Of a stretch of 64,000 nucleotides of DNA, positions 9,040 to 17,226 are shown one piece after another. This stretch comes from Pedobacter sp. MC2016-05 (GTDB lineage Bacteria; Bacteroidota; Bacteroidia; Sphingobacteriales; Sphingobacteriaceae): contig NZ_JAPIVT010000011.1 of NCBI RefSeq assembly GCF_026239735.1, forward strand, positions 62,001 to 126,000. The letters run 5' to 3'. The position numbers and the translations under genes were made by a program. The stretch's first letter is position 1. The number at the start of each line of letters is the position of its first letter. Below the pieces are notes generated by a model. That model made no database searches, was not told where the DNA came from, and saw only the letters and a list, made by a program, of their open reading frames with translations.

Positions 9040-9723
9040 GATTGTATTTCCCTTTTTCGGAACATACATTATTTTTCCTACAATCATCGGTTCCATTCTT
9101 AAGAGCAAATCAACTTGCTTTTCTACAGCATAATTTAAGGTCATGTTGCCAGAGAACCGAGCGCTTTGAACTGCAAGGATTTTGTTTTCGTTTCTGATTC
9201 CGCTGGTGAATTTTATCTCGTAATTACCGTTTTTATCAGTAGAAGCATAATATTTAGTATTCAGAATAACCACTCTAACTCCTGTCAGCGGTTTTTTATT
9301 TTCATCTAAAATTCTGCCGCTAATCTTTTTTATGGTAATTGGTTTCTTCTCATCTGCATGGCTACGCAGTTTTTCGACGATTTGCGTTTCTGGCTTTTCC
9401 GTTAGTACCGAAGCATTAACATTCTGCGTAAAAATGCTTACGCCAATGGCTAAAACCCCAATATATTTCATCCAGTTTCTATTGGCAGGCGCCACTACCA
9501 GATGGTAATTAAGCTGGTTGAGTTGAGTCTCGGTTAACCTTCCGCAAACTTCTGACGAACCATTGGCTAATGTTTTAATAATATCAGCGTTACTATATCC
9601 GGTAAAATCTACCACACATTTATTGCAAGCCTGGCAAAAATTAAATCCATCTTTTTGATCCATCTCCTCCCAGTTTTGAGTGCAAGGTTCAGCAATGGTC
9701 ACTAGTGCGTTTGAATTTTTCAT
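9034..9723 (-). CDS. Cys-rich N-terminus plus carboxypeptidase-like regulatory domain protein
   Basis: A 229-residue protein. The N-terminal part (about 10-70) has a four-Cys pattern (C-x18-C-x2-C-x2-C, starting PCTQNWEEM) seen in a family common in Bacteroidota and possibly metal-binding. A single transmembrane helix follows (about 85-105), then a carboxypeptidase-D-like regulatory beta-sandwich (about 130-210: ISGRILDENKKPLTGVRV, then YYASTDKNGNYEIKF). Orientation across the membrane is inferred: Cys-rich part inside, beta-sandwich outside. Function unknown. It is the last gene of the minus-strand run that starts at ccmE and overlaps ppx tail to tail. Confidence 0.78.
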   Translation of the reverse strand: MKNSNALVTIAEPCTQNWEEMDQKDGFNFCQACNKCVVDFTGYSNADIIKTLANGSSEVCGRLTETQLNQLNYHLVVAPANRNWMKYIGVLAIGVSIFTQNVNASVLTEKPETQIVEKLRSHADEKKPITIKKISGRILDENKKPLTGVRVVILNTKYYASTDKNGNYEIKFTSGIRNENKILAVQSARFSGNMTLNYAVEKQVDLLLRMEPMIVGKIMYVPKKGNTIL

Positions 9724-9798
9724 CTTTCGGTGTATTTGCTTACATGATGAAAAATGGTTTAGGATTCCACAGATAGAAATAAAAAAAACTCCGAGGGA

Positions 9799-10368
9799 TT
9801 AAAAACTTACAAATTTTTCTAATTCTCGATACAGTTTCTCCGTCGGTAAACCCATTACGTTGGTATAAGATCCCTCAATGCGTTCTACCACTACAAGTCC
9901 CCACCAATCTTGGACACCATAACTTCCGGCTTTATCAAATGGTTTATAATTATCAATATAAAAATCGATTTCCTCGCCTGTAACAGCTTTACAATAAACT
10001 TCGGTTCGATCATAGAAAGAAAATATTTTGTTGCCTTTAACAAGCGTTACGCCAGTATAAACCTCATGCTTATTTCCTGATAGCTTAGCAAGCATTTCCT
10101 GTGCATGATTTTTATCTCTTGGTTTTCCCAATATTTCTCCATTCAGGGCGACAATGGTATCGGCAGTAATCACTACTTCGTTGCCTGCTTCAAAGGCTTT
10201 TGCTTTTTGCTCTGAAATATAAACGGCTATTTCAGCAGGACTTAAAGATTCGGGGTAACTTTCATCCACATCTCTAAGTTCGACTTTGAAGTTAAGGCCC
10301 ATAAGTTTAAGCAGCTCTTGCCTGCGTGGAGATTTTGAAGCGAGTGTAATGGGAATTTTATTCAACAT
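9799..10368 (-). CDS. maf: Maf-family nucleoside triphosphate pyrophosphatase
   Basis: A 189-residue enzyme with the Maf signature SKSPRRQELLKLMGL near the start, the ADTIVALNGEILGKPRD segment carrying catalytic Asp and Lys, and the FDKAGSYGVQDWWG motif. Maf proteins hydrolyse modified or canonical NTPs such as dTTP and UTP as a house-cleaning activity; the older label is septum formation inhibitor. Length is normal. It is downstream of kdsC and the Spy-like gene on the same strand, a neighbourhood common in Bacteroidota. A strong hairpin lies between it and the Spy-like gene, so it may have its own promoter. Confidence 0.93.
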   Translation of the reverse strand: MLNKIPITLASKSPRRQELLKLMGLNFKVELRDVDESYPESLSPAEIAVYISEQKAKAFEAGNEVVITADTIVALNGEILGKPRDKNHAQEMLAKLSGNKHEVYTGVTLVKGNKIFSFYDRTEVYCKAVTGEEIDFYIDNYKPFDKAGSYGVQDWWGLVVVERIEGSYTNVMGLPTEKLYRELEKFVSF

Positions 10369-10388
10369 AATATTTCGGAAAGCGCTAA

Positions 10389-10424
10389 AATAACAAAAGC
10401 GACAGAAAAGCCGCTTTTGTTATT
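10389..10424 (-). terminator. Intrinsic terminator after the Spy-like gene
   Basis: Perfect 13-bp arms at 10389-10401 and 10412-10424 with a 10-nt loop. Read on the minus strand it follows the stop at 10442 and ends in a short T tract. It separates the Spy-like gene from maf. Confidence 0.75.
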
Positions 10425-10441
10425 ATCATTTTATTTAAAAC

Positions 10442-10831
10442 TTAGTTATTTCCACCGCGTTCCTGCATGCGTTTCTGCATTTCAGCACGTTGCTCCTCTT
10501 GCCATGTTTTATAAAGCTTTTTTTGATCTTCAGTTAAAACGGCATTCACCTTAACATCTCCATCTGCACGAAATTTTTGCATTTTCTCTCTCATTGCCTC
10601 TCTGTCTCCACCTTGAGCTTCCTCACGCATTTTTTTCATTGCATCAGCTTGCTCAGTAAACACAGTGGTCAGCTTTGTTTTTTGATCATCGTTTAGCTTC
10701 AACTTTTCATCAAGTTGTTTTACACGATCTTCCGGTTTCATCATCATACCGCCGCGACCGCCACCTTGCTGCGCATTTGCATAAGTTATTACTGAGAATA
10801 ACAATGCACAAATCATCATTAATTTTTTCAT
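10442..10831 (-). CDS. Spy/CpxP-like (LTxxQ) periplasmic protein
   Basis: A 129-residue exported protein. A signal peptide (about 1-20, ending NAQQ) is followed by a Gly/Met-rich stretch and a highly charged helical region with two copies of the LTxxQ-like motif (LNDDQKTKL and LTEDQKKLY). This fits the Spy/CpxP-like small periplasmic chaperone or metal-stress family. Met- and Arg-rich segments (RGGMMMKP and QKRMQERGG) are prominent. A sharp terminator follows its stop. Role as a periplasmic folding or stress sensor is inferred from family only. Confidence 0.82.
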   Translation of the reverse strand: MKKLMMICALLFSVITYANAQQGGGRGGMMMKPEDRVKQLDEKLKLNDDQKTKLTTVFTEQADAMKKMREEAQGGDREAMREKMQKFRADGDVKVNAVLTEDQKKLYKTWQEEQRAEMQKRMQERGGNN

Positions 10832-10976
10832 TTTTTTTGTTTTGAAATTTAGACTTGTTGGAGTAAATCTGAAATCAAAAGTTTAAAGGAAGAGTGTAAC
10901 TTCGCTGTTGCAAATCGAATTGGCTTTTCGATTGCGAATAGCGGATAGAGAGCAGCCTCAGTTTTAGGAAATATAA

Positions 10977-11504
10977 TTATTTGCTTGAATCAGCAGCGTT
11001 AGGATGTTCATCATACCACTTGCCTTGCACCTTCATCACCTTTTCAATAATATCGCGAACAGCGGTTTTGCCACCGGGATATGGGGAAATGAAGGTAGAA
11101 ACAGCTTTGATTTCCTCCACAGCATCAGCGGGACAAGTAGCCAATCCGACTAATTTCATCACTTTTAAATCAGGAATATCATCACCCATGTAAAGCACTT
11201 CTCCTGCCGTGATTTTTTTATCAGATAGATATTGTTTAAAGATGGAAACCTTATCGCCAGCCCCCAAAAATACATCAGTTATGCCTAGGTTGAAAAATCG
11301 TTTTCCCATCGCAATACCATCTCCTCCTGAAATAATGCACAAGTTATAACCTTTTTTAACCGCCAGTTGCATGGCATAACCATCTTTGATATTGAAAGTA
11401 CGCAATGATTGGCCATTATCAGTTACCTGCACAGAACCATCGGTAAGCACACCATCAACATCAAAAATGAAGGTTGTAATTTCTTTTAATTTTTGGAGAA
11501 ACAT
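10977..11504 (-). CDS. kdsC: 3-deoxy-D-manno-octulosonate 8-phosphate phosphatase
   Basis: A 175-residue HAD-superfamily phosphatase of the KdsC type (C0, without a cap domain). Motif I is FIFDVDGVLTDGS (nucleophile and general-acid Asp), motif II lies around IISGGDG and motif IV is MGDDIPDL. KdsC releases phosphate from KDO-8-phosphate in the KDO branch of lipopolysaccharide synthesis, in the cytoplasm. Length matches the family. It follows iscX on the minus strand; the DUF2520-kdsC-maf neighbourhood is often conserved in this phylum. Confidence 0.92.
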   Translation of the reverse strand: MFLQKLKEITTFIFDVDGVLTDGSVQVTDNGQSLRTFNIKDGYAMQLAVKKGYNLCIISGGDGIAMGKRFFNLGITDVFLGAGDKVSIFKQYLSDKKITAGEVLYMGDDIPDLKVMKLVGLATCPADAVEEIKAVSTFISPYPGGKTAVRDIIEKVMKVQGKWYDEHPNAADSSK

Positions 11505-11666
11505 GCTGTGTTGTGGGTTGAGAGTTACAGGTTATTAGTCAGGGTTTGTAAACAGAGTGTTTAAAACCTTAAATCGCACAAAATTTGCTGGATTATATTA
11601 CAAGTTAGAGCGTCAAAATGATAATTTCAAACCTATAACCTGTAACCTACAACCAGTAACTCATTA

Positions 11667-11912
11667 CTAATCTTGATTATCTCTCCACTCGTAAACCCAG
11701 GCAGATTGAATTTGCTCTAAATGGCCTTCGCTACTTTCTTCACGGGTGCCTTTGAAGTTAGGTAATTCCAAAACCCACTCTAACAAATCGGTAAAACGGA
11801 TGCGGTAAATCTTAGTTTCGCCAAACTCATCTCCAAATTTCTCATATAAAGACATTGCAATATCTTCATAATCATTCCAGTAAAAGGGTAAGGCAAATTT
11901 ATCGTTGTTCAT
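11667..11912 (-). CDS. iscX: IscX-like Fe-S assembly protein
   Basis: An 81-residue acidic protein matching IscX (YfhJ): YWNDYEDIAMSLYEKFGDE resembles the family's helical N-terminus, RFTDLLEWVLELPNF matches the conserved RFTDLxxWxxxLxxF core, and it ends with the acidic segment SAWVYEWRD. IscX binds iron and modulates the cysteine desulfurase IscS. It sits directly downstream of a 2Fe-2S ferredoxin, as in isc operons. The rest of an isc operon is not in this window, although an HscA-type chaperone lies at 37.4 kb. Confidence 0.9.
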   Translation of the reverse strand: MNNDKFALPFYWNDYEDIAMSLYEKFGDEFGETKIYRIRFTDLLEWVLELPNFKGTREESSEGHLEQIQSAWVYEWRDNQD

Positions 11913-12029
11913 GTTTTTATTTTTAGGTTGTATTGTTGGGTAATTTTGTTGGAAAGTTTTAAGGCTATTAAGCTACGAGTTTGGAGCTTCAGACCTTCGG
12001 ATTCTAGACTGAAAACTTCATAAAGAAGC

Positions 12030-12362
12030 CTAATGTCCCATAAATCCAGATTGATCAGGAATGGTAACTTCAATATCGCCATTAATCACTACACACTGGC
12101 AGCCCAAACGTGAGGTTATTCGAGGCCTTACCGCCCTGTCAATAAAATCTTCTTCTTTATCAGAAATTTCTTCAATGTTATCCATTCCCTGGGTAACATA
12201 AACATGGCATGTACTGCATCCGCAAACACCGCCGCAGTTGTGTTGAAGTTCGATGCCATTATCCAGGCAAACATCTAAAACCGACTCGCCAGCTGCTATA
12301 GGTAATTCTACAGGTGCATGATCTGCTTCTTCGAAATTTATTTTTAGTTTAAAAATGCTCAT
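12030..12362 (-). CDS. fdx: 2Fe-2S ferredoxin of the adrenodoxin/ISC type
   Basis: A 110-residue plant/adrenodoxin-type ferredoxin. The cluster ligands are visible in HNCGGVCGCSTCHVY plus the later Cys in LGCQC. An electron-transfer role in Fe-S cluster assembly is likely because iscX follows. A longer reading is possible from TTG 12374, but that codon lies inside a consensus -7 box (12372-12379), so the start is placed at ATG 12362 (MSIFKLKI). The mRNA leader would then be only a few bases. Spacing to the DUF2520 gene upstream is 39 bp. Confidence 0.93.
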   Translation of the reverse strand: MSIFKLKINFEEADHAPVELPIAAGESVLDVCLDNGIELQHNCGGVCGCSTCHVYVTQGMDNIEEISDKEEDFIDRAVRPRITSRLGCQCVVINGDIEVTIPDQSGFMGH

Positions 12363-12371
12363 AATATTTTG

Positions 12372-12379
12372 CAAAAGTA
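12372..12379 (-). promoter_or_regulatory. -7 box (TAnnTTTG) for fdx
   Basis: On the minus strand the sequence reads TACTTTTG, a full match to the Bacteroidota -7 element, ending 9 nt before the ATG at 12362. No convincing -33 TTG was seen at the usual spacing. Confidence 0.55.
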
Positions 12380-12401
12380 AGAAGCAAAAGCCGTAAAAAT
12401 G

Positions 12402-13166
12402 CTATTTAGGTATTAATTTTATGCTCTTGCTTAAAGTTTGATAAATGTTCTGCAATTCAGGTTGGCTTTCTAACAAACCTAAATGCTTATTCATAGTGCT
12501 CTCATCTCCACGCACAGCGGGACCAGTTTGCACTTTCTCTGGTAAATTATCCATCACCTTATCTGCGGTTTCAGCAATTAAAGGTCTGATAATGTTGAAA
12601 TCAAGCCCATTTTCTATAAGAAATTGATTTGCTAAAGCATAAAGATGGTTTGGAAAATTACAGGCAAAAACAGCAGCAAGGTGAAGTGCTTTTCTCTTTT
12701 CTCCATCTATTTCATAAACCTGATCACTTAGCTTTTCAGCAAGTCGTTTCAAAATCTCTAGATCATTGATGTTACTCGCTTCGATGCAAAGCGGAATATG
12801 ATCAAAAGAAACTTCCTTCACTTTGGAGAAAGTTTGCAGTGGATAAAAAACTCCGGCTCTTGCTGTGTAATTCTTAATCGCAGAAATATCAGTTGTACCT
12901 GAAGTATGAATTACAAGCCCCTCAACATTTTTTAAAGCTGAAGCAACGTGTTCAATAGCATCATCCCTAACTGAGATGATGTATAAATCGGCAGTCTGAT
13001 CCACTTCGGATAACTGATTTATTGCTTCGGCATCTGTTTGTTGCGCAAGTAAACTGGCATTTAACAGATTCTGGCTATAAACCTGCACTACATTTTCTGC
13101 TTTGGCAACTAATGCCTTAGCTAAGTGTGTGGCTACATTTCCAGATCCTATTAAAACAATGTTCAT
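12402..13166 (-). CDS. DUF2520/Rossmann-type NAD(P)-binding oxidoreductase
   Basis: A 254-residue protein with an N-terminal Rossmann domain (IVLIGSGNVATHLAKAL, about 1-150) and a helical DUF2520 C-terminal domain (about 150-254, starting around GEKRKALHLAAVFACNFPNHLYAL). The arrangement resembles pyrroline-5-carboxylate reductase and F420-dependent NADP reductase relatives; the true substrate is not known. Its start is 4 bp after the ccmF stop on the minus strand, so it is translated in the ccm operon, and in related bacteria it tends to sit near kdsC and maf. Confidence 0.85.
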   Translation of the reverse strand: MNIVLIGSGNVATHLAKALVAKAENVVQVYSQNLLNASLLAQQTDAEAINQLSEVDQTADLYIISVRDDAIEHVASALKNVEGLVIHTSGTTDISAIKNYTARAGVFYPLQTFSKVKEVSFDHIPLCIEASNINDLEILKRLAEKLSDQVYEIDGEKRKALHLAAVFACNFPNHLYALANQFLIENGLDFNIIRPLIAETADKVMDNLPEKVQTGPAVRGDESTMNKHLGLLESQPELQNIYQTLSKSIKLIPK

Positions 13167-13170
13167 CTAC

Positions 13171-15636
13171 TTATGCTACTTTAGCTTCTTTTCGTCTTCT
13201 AAAAATAGATAGCAAGAAACCTATGACCATAATAATAGTACCTGCCCAGTATAAGTTAATGAAAGGAAACTCAATGGCTTTAAAAACTACCCAGTCTTTT
13301 GCTTGTTGAGGTTTCTCAAAAATTTGAAGTTCAACCTTTTTCTCGTCAGGCAAAACCTGCGCAAAACGGAATTTCAAATCCAACTCATCCACCTTACGAG
13401 CAAAATCGAATGTGTTATTCCCTTTGATCAAAAACATTGGCTCGGCAGTATAAACTTTACCAGCGGCATTAATTTCCAAAGGTAAGCCAACAGCATAATC
13501 GCCTTGGGCCAACACCAAATCTTTAGCAACAGGTTTGTTATTTAACGCTTTTACGGTTACAATTCCACTTGAAGTATGAATGGTATCCCCTACCGAAACC
13601 CTAACAATTCTTGGTGCTTTATAATTTTCATCATCAGAATGACCTTCATGATCTTCGTGAGAGGCCTGCTTTACCGCAGCACTGGTAATGTGCGTATACA
13701 CATCATAAGTTAAATAGTGCTTGGTATCTGGTGAAGCAATCAATCCCATCTTTTCATTATCCTGAACGTGAGGATGTAAATTGAAATCCTCTTTCACTTT
13801 ACCTTCCTTATCTAAAACCTTAAAATTAAGAGTATAAATCGTGTTTGGCAGTTGAGTGGTATCTGAAACATAAGTTACCGTATACTTACCCATTTGTTTG
13901 GGCTCGTTTTTATATAACATGATGTTTTCACCCGGCTTTTCAGTCTTCTCGAAATCCTTTACAGGAATGAAATTATTTGCGTTGATGGATAGTGGTTTAT
14001 TCGTAGCCGCAGAAATAAGGGCACCCAAAATTAAGAATGCAAAACCAATGTGCGCTATTGCCGAACCAGCCAGTTTTACCTTGCCTCCGAAAGCTTGATA
14101 GAGAATTGCCGCATTGGAAAGTACTGCAAAAATACAGCTAAACGTGATCAGAATATACATGGTATTGGTGTAGATATCTGCAACGTATACCAAACCAGCG
14201 GTTAAAACCAGCGAAAACAATATCACTGAGATTAAGCTGCTGTAAAATTTTCTCGGATCAGTTCTTTTGTATTTTAGATATTGAGAGAAACCTGAAATTA
14301 ACGTTACCAAAACCGCAAAAGGCGCTTGCCACTTGTTGTAATATTTAACTGCATCAATTGGAGGAGAAAAGTTAGTCCCGAATGCTTTATTAAATACAGG
14401 AACTGAGGTAGAAAAAATCACCTGAATACAAGCAACAGTTACCACTAACGCACCGATAAACATCCAAAACTCACGCGAATAAGTTTCCTCATCTTTAGTA
14501 GTTATCGGTAATTCTTTCCATCTTTTAACCACCAAGAATATAGCAAGGGCAGCAAACACCACATTGTATAAAATCAAGTGGCCAAACATGCCCATATCGG
14601 TAAATGAGTGTACCGATGTATCACCTAAAATTCCACTTCGGGTTAAGAATGAAGCATACAATACCAGTAAGAAGCTTAAGAAAACCAGGGCAATTGCGGT
14701 AAAGTAAGCATGACCTGTGTTTTTGTAAGCAATCATTACGTGTACTGCACCAATTAAGGTTAGCCACGGAATCAGCGAAGCATTTTCAACCGGATCCCAG
14801 GCCCAGAAACCTCCAAAGTTTAGCGCTTCGTAAGCCCAGAATGACCCCATAATAATTCCGGTACCCAAAACCATCACCGCAAAAAGCGTCCATGGCATTG
14901 CAGGTTTAATCCAGTCTTTATAACGTTTTTGCCACAAAGCAGCAATTCCGTAAGCAAAAGGCACCACCATACTTGCAAAACCCAAAAACAGGGTTGGCGG
15001 GTGAATAACCATCCAGTAATTTTGCAATAGTGGATTTAAGCCTCTTCCGTCGGTTATAAATGTTAAGTATTTCGCAAAGTTTTCAGGATTTGCGAAAACT
15101 ACAGGAGCCATCGCTTTTAAATCAACCGCATCTCTCAGTAAGATAAAAGGAGAACTACCAATGCGTTCGCCAAAAATTTCTACTCCCAACATCATTGAGG
15201 TTAAAAACACTTGCGAAAATGCCACAACGGTCATTACAGGGCGTTCCCAGGTTTTAGCTTTCCAAATTAAAAGTGCACCTAAAAATGATTGCCAGAAAGC
15301 CCAAAGCCAGAAACTTCCCTCCTGTCCTTCCCAGAAAGCAGAAACGATATAGTAAATCGGAAGTTCTTTCGAAGAGTGGAAATAAACATAATTATACTCG
15401 TTGTAATGGCCAAGGATTAAGTAAAAAAGCACCACGCCGATGCCAATTATACTCGCCCAGTTAACCAAAAAGCCTATTCTACCAAGGTTACGCCAAGATT
15501 TATCTTCTAAATTTTCTTTGCGACTGGCAAAAAAATATGCAATTGTTGAAAGTAACGATGCACTAAAAGCCAACACAATAAAAAACTGCCCGATTTTACC
15601 CGGCAACAGGTTTTCGCCTACAAACTGAATATCCAT
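13171..15636 (-). CDS. ccmF: Cytochrome c maturation protein CcmF/CcsA family
   Basis: An 821-residue multi-pass inner-membrane haem-handling protein. The Trp-rich haem motif GGFWAWDPVENASLIPWL is present (around residues 275-292), along with PPTLFLGF and many transmembrane segments. A large hydrophilic domain lies between the last helices (about 570-780), containing a His/Asp-rich stretch (SHEDHEGHSDDEN). CcmF delivers haem from CcmE to apocytochrome c. Its start is 5 bp after the ccmE stop, so the two are one operon. Length is longer than proteobacterial CcmF because of the extended hydrophilic loop. Confidence 0.93.
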   Translation of the reverse strand: MDIQFVGENLLPGKIGQFFIVLAFSASLLSTIAYFFASRKENLEDKSWRNLGRIGFLVNWASIIGIGVVLFYLILGHYNEYNYVYFHSSKELPIYYIVSAFWEGQEGSFWLWAFWQSFLGALLIWKAKTWERPVMTVVAFSQVFLTSMMLGVEIFGERIGSSPFILLRDAVDLKAMAPVVFANPENFAKYLTFITDGRGLNPLLQNYWMVIHPPTLFLGFASMVVPFAYGIAALWQKRYKDWIKPAMPWTLFAVMVLGTGIIMGSFWAYEALNFGGFWAWDPVENASLIPWLTLIGAVHVMIAYKNTGHAYFTAIALVFLSFLLVLYASFLTRSGILGDTSVHSFTDMGMFGHLILYNVVFAALAIFLVVKRWKELPITTKDEETYSREFWMFIGALVVTVACIQVIFSTSVPVFNKAFGTNFSPPIDAVKYYNKWQAPFAVLVTLISGFSQYLKYKRTDPRKFYSSLISVILFSLVLTAGLVYVADIYTNTMYILITFSCIFAVLSNAAILYQAFGGKVKLAGSAIAHIGFAFLILGALISAATNKPLSINANNFIPVKDFEKTEKPGENIMLYKNEPKQMGKYTVTYVSDTTQLPNTIYTLNFKVLDKEGKVKEDFNLHPHVQDNEKMGLIASPDTKHYLTYDVYTHITSAAVKQASHEDHEGHSDDENYKAPRIVRVSVGDTIHTSSGIVTVKALNNKPVAKDLVLAQGDYAVGLPLEINAAGKVYTAEPMFLIKGNNTFDFARKVDELDLKFRFAQVLPDEKKVELQIFEKPQQAKDWVVFKAIEFPFINLYWAGTIIMVIGFLLSIFRRRKEAKVA

Positions 15637-15641
15637 TAAAA

Positions 15642-16076
15642 TTAATTATATTTTTTTTCGCCGTACTTACCAACTGTATCCACCTTACCATCTTTATTCA
15701 CTTCAACGAGATTATCATTGTATTTAGATGGGCATTTCATTAAAATTTTCGACGCGTAGAATTTGTCCTTATCCATTTTTCCGATAAGAACTAATTTCTC
15801 AGATTTTTCAAAATCCTGAGGTTTTGTGCCATTATAAATCACCTCTCGAACTTCTCCTTTTTCATCTTTCATATGGAATGCAAAATGATTAGCATCTTTC
15901 ACAGCATCATAATACATTCCTTTTGATTTTTCCCAATAACCCATTACGTGCTCCTCTTTTTGTGAAGAAGCCGCTTCTTTGAAATTTGAATAAGTATCTG
16001 TATTGGCGTTTAAGCTAAATAAGATTCCCACCGAAATAGCAATGGTAATCAAACCGATGATTGCACTTTTTTTCAT
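15642..16076 (-). CDS. ccmE: CcmE-type haem chaperone, CxxxY variant
   Basis: A 144-residue membrane-anchored protein: N-terminal transmembrane helix (about 5-22), then an OB-fold-like periplasmic domain. In the position where proteobacterial CcmE has His-x3-Tyr, this protein has Cys115-Pro-Ser-Lys-Tyr119, the CxxxY variant known from archaea and some delta-proteobacteria. The reading frame extends to 16124, but a -7 box at 16104-16111 lies in that extension and MKKSAIIG at 16076 looks like a real N-terminus, so 16076 is used. It heads the ccmE-ccmF-DUF2520 operon. Confidence 0.9.
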   Translation of the reverse strand: MKKSAIIGLITIAISVGILFSLNANTDTYSNFKEAASSQKEEHVMGYWEKSKGMYYDAVKDANHFAFHMKDEKGEVREVIYNGTKPQDFEKSEKLVLIGKMDKDKFYASKILMKCPSKYNDNLVEVNKDGKVDTVGKYGEKKYN

Positions 16077-16103
16077 TTTGTATGTTAGTGTAAAAGCTGG
16101 CAA

Positions 16104-16111
16104 CAAAGATA
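16104..16111 (-). promoter_or_regulatory. -7 box (TAnnTTTG) for ccmE
   Basis: Minus-strand TATCTTTG, 27 nt upstream of the chosen ccmE start. It falls within the longer open frame and argues against the upstream start codon. No clear -33 partner. Confidence 0.55.
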
Positions 16112-16300
16112 GAAAAATAGCCATAGCGAACGCCAGTTAACAATTTTCTTGTCTTTATATTGACAATTAGCTGATTAATACGGAAACCAAATTTTGGTTA
16201 AGATTTTATAAATCGATAACTGTTAAAAAAATTCATTAAATAATATTTAGAAAATGACCAAATAGCAATTCTTAGCTTAATCAATCCCGCCATTTGCTTT

Positions 16301-16366
16301 AGCCCTCATCCAATGAAAAATTGGCTTTCGGGGCTACCACTTTCTGTGGGGTTTATTAACCCAGGT
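16301..16366 (+). other. Cluster of small inverted repeats in a 467-bp gap
   Basis: The intergenic region between ccmE and the lipoprotein gene (16077-16543) contains consecutive dyads. AGCCC (with a G-T closing pair) and CCAAT at 16301-16312 pair with ATTGG and GGGCT at 16320-16335. These are followed by CCAC/GTGG around a short loop and the dyad TTAACC-CA-GGTTAA at about 16355-16368. Possible roles are a divergent-promoter operator or a structured 5' leader for the gene at 16544. Nothing else was recognised in the gap. Confidence 0.3.
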
Positions 16367-16543
16367 TAACCGCATGGAAACGACCACCTCTTAAAATTTC
16401 TTGTCAGATAGTGTCCTTCAACTTTCGAAATCGGCAGTGCTTTCAAATTGGAAATGAAAATCGATTAAAATTTCGTCTTTAATGATTAAGTTTGAAGCTT
16501 CAGATTATTCCTCAATTGCGTCCCATTTATTTAAAGAATTTTT

Positions 16544-17224
16544 ATGAACCTTAGACAGTTCTACATTTTAGTTGCAGTTGCATTTATCATACCCATATTG
16601 AGTTCATGTTTTCAGGTTGTTGAAGAGATTACCATGCGAAACGATGGCACTGGCGATGTAATGTTAACCATTAATTTGAGCCAAAGTAAAACTAAAGTAG
16701 CATCAATAATGCTGTTGGATAGTGTTCAAGGGTATAAAGTGCCTAGTAAGCAAAAAATTCAAAAGGAACTAAATGAGGCAGCAGCTTATTTGCGTAAAAG
16801 TGAAGGCATTACCAATGTTAAAACCACCAGCGATTTTAATAATTACATCGCTACCATCAGTTTTTCTTTCAAGGATGTTTCGAATATCAACAACATTACC
16901 AAAAATATCCTTGCGCAGCAGAAAATCAAAGCAACAAATACCTCTTCATACACTTATAATAAAACAACCAAAACTTTTAGCCGGAAATATCAAGCGGTTG
17001 CATCAGCAAAAACCGAGTACAATAAACTTAAAAGTAAAGATAAAGCGGTGTTTAATGGCGCAATGTATACCAGCATTTACCGCTTTGAGTCTCCAGTTAT
17101 CAGTACTACCAATTCCGCCTCAAATCTATCAAAATCAAAAAAAGCGGTTATGCTTAAAGCAAGTGTAATGGATTTAATTAATGGAAAAATTAATGTTTCC
17201 AATCAAATACAACTATCTAAATAA
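16544..17224 (+). CDS. Hypothetical lipoprotein
   Basis: A 226-residue predicted lipoprotein with an N-terminal hydrophobic signal and a lipobox LSSC at about residues 19-22. The mature part is rich in Ser, Lys and Asn and has alternating strand patterns; I do not recognise a family. It is the first gene of a tight + strand group: the next gene starts 2 bp after its stop and encodes a DUF4836-like protein. A role with those partners in the envelope is inferred from co-transcription only. Confidence 0.75.
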   Translation: MNLRQFYILVAVAFIIPILSSCFQVVEEITMRNDGTGDVMLTINLSQSKTKVASIMLLDSVQGYKVPSKQKIQKELNEAAAYLRKSEGITNVKTTSDFNNYIATISFSFKDVSNINNITKNILAQQKIKATNTSSYTYNKTTKTFSRKYQAVASAKTEYNKLKSKDKAVFNGAMYTSIYRFESPVISTTNSASNLSKSKKAVMLKASVMDLINGKINVSNQIQLSK

Positions 17225-17226
17225 AA

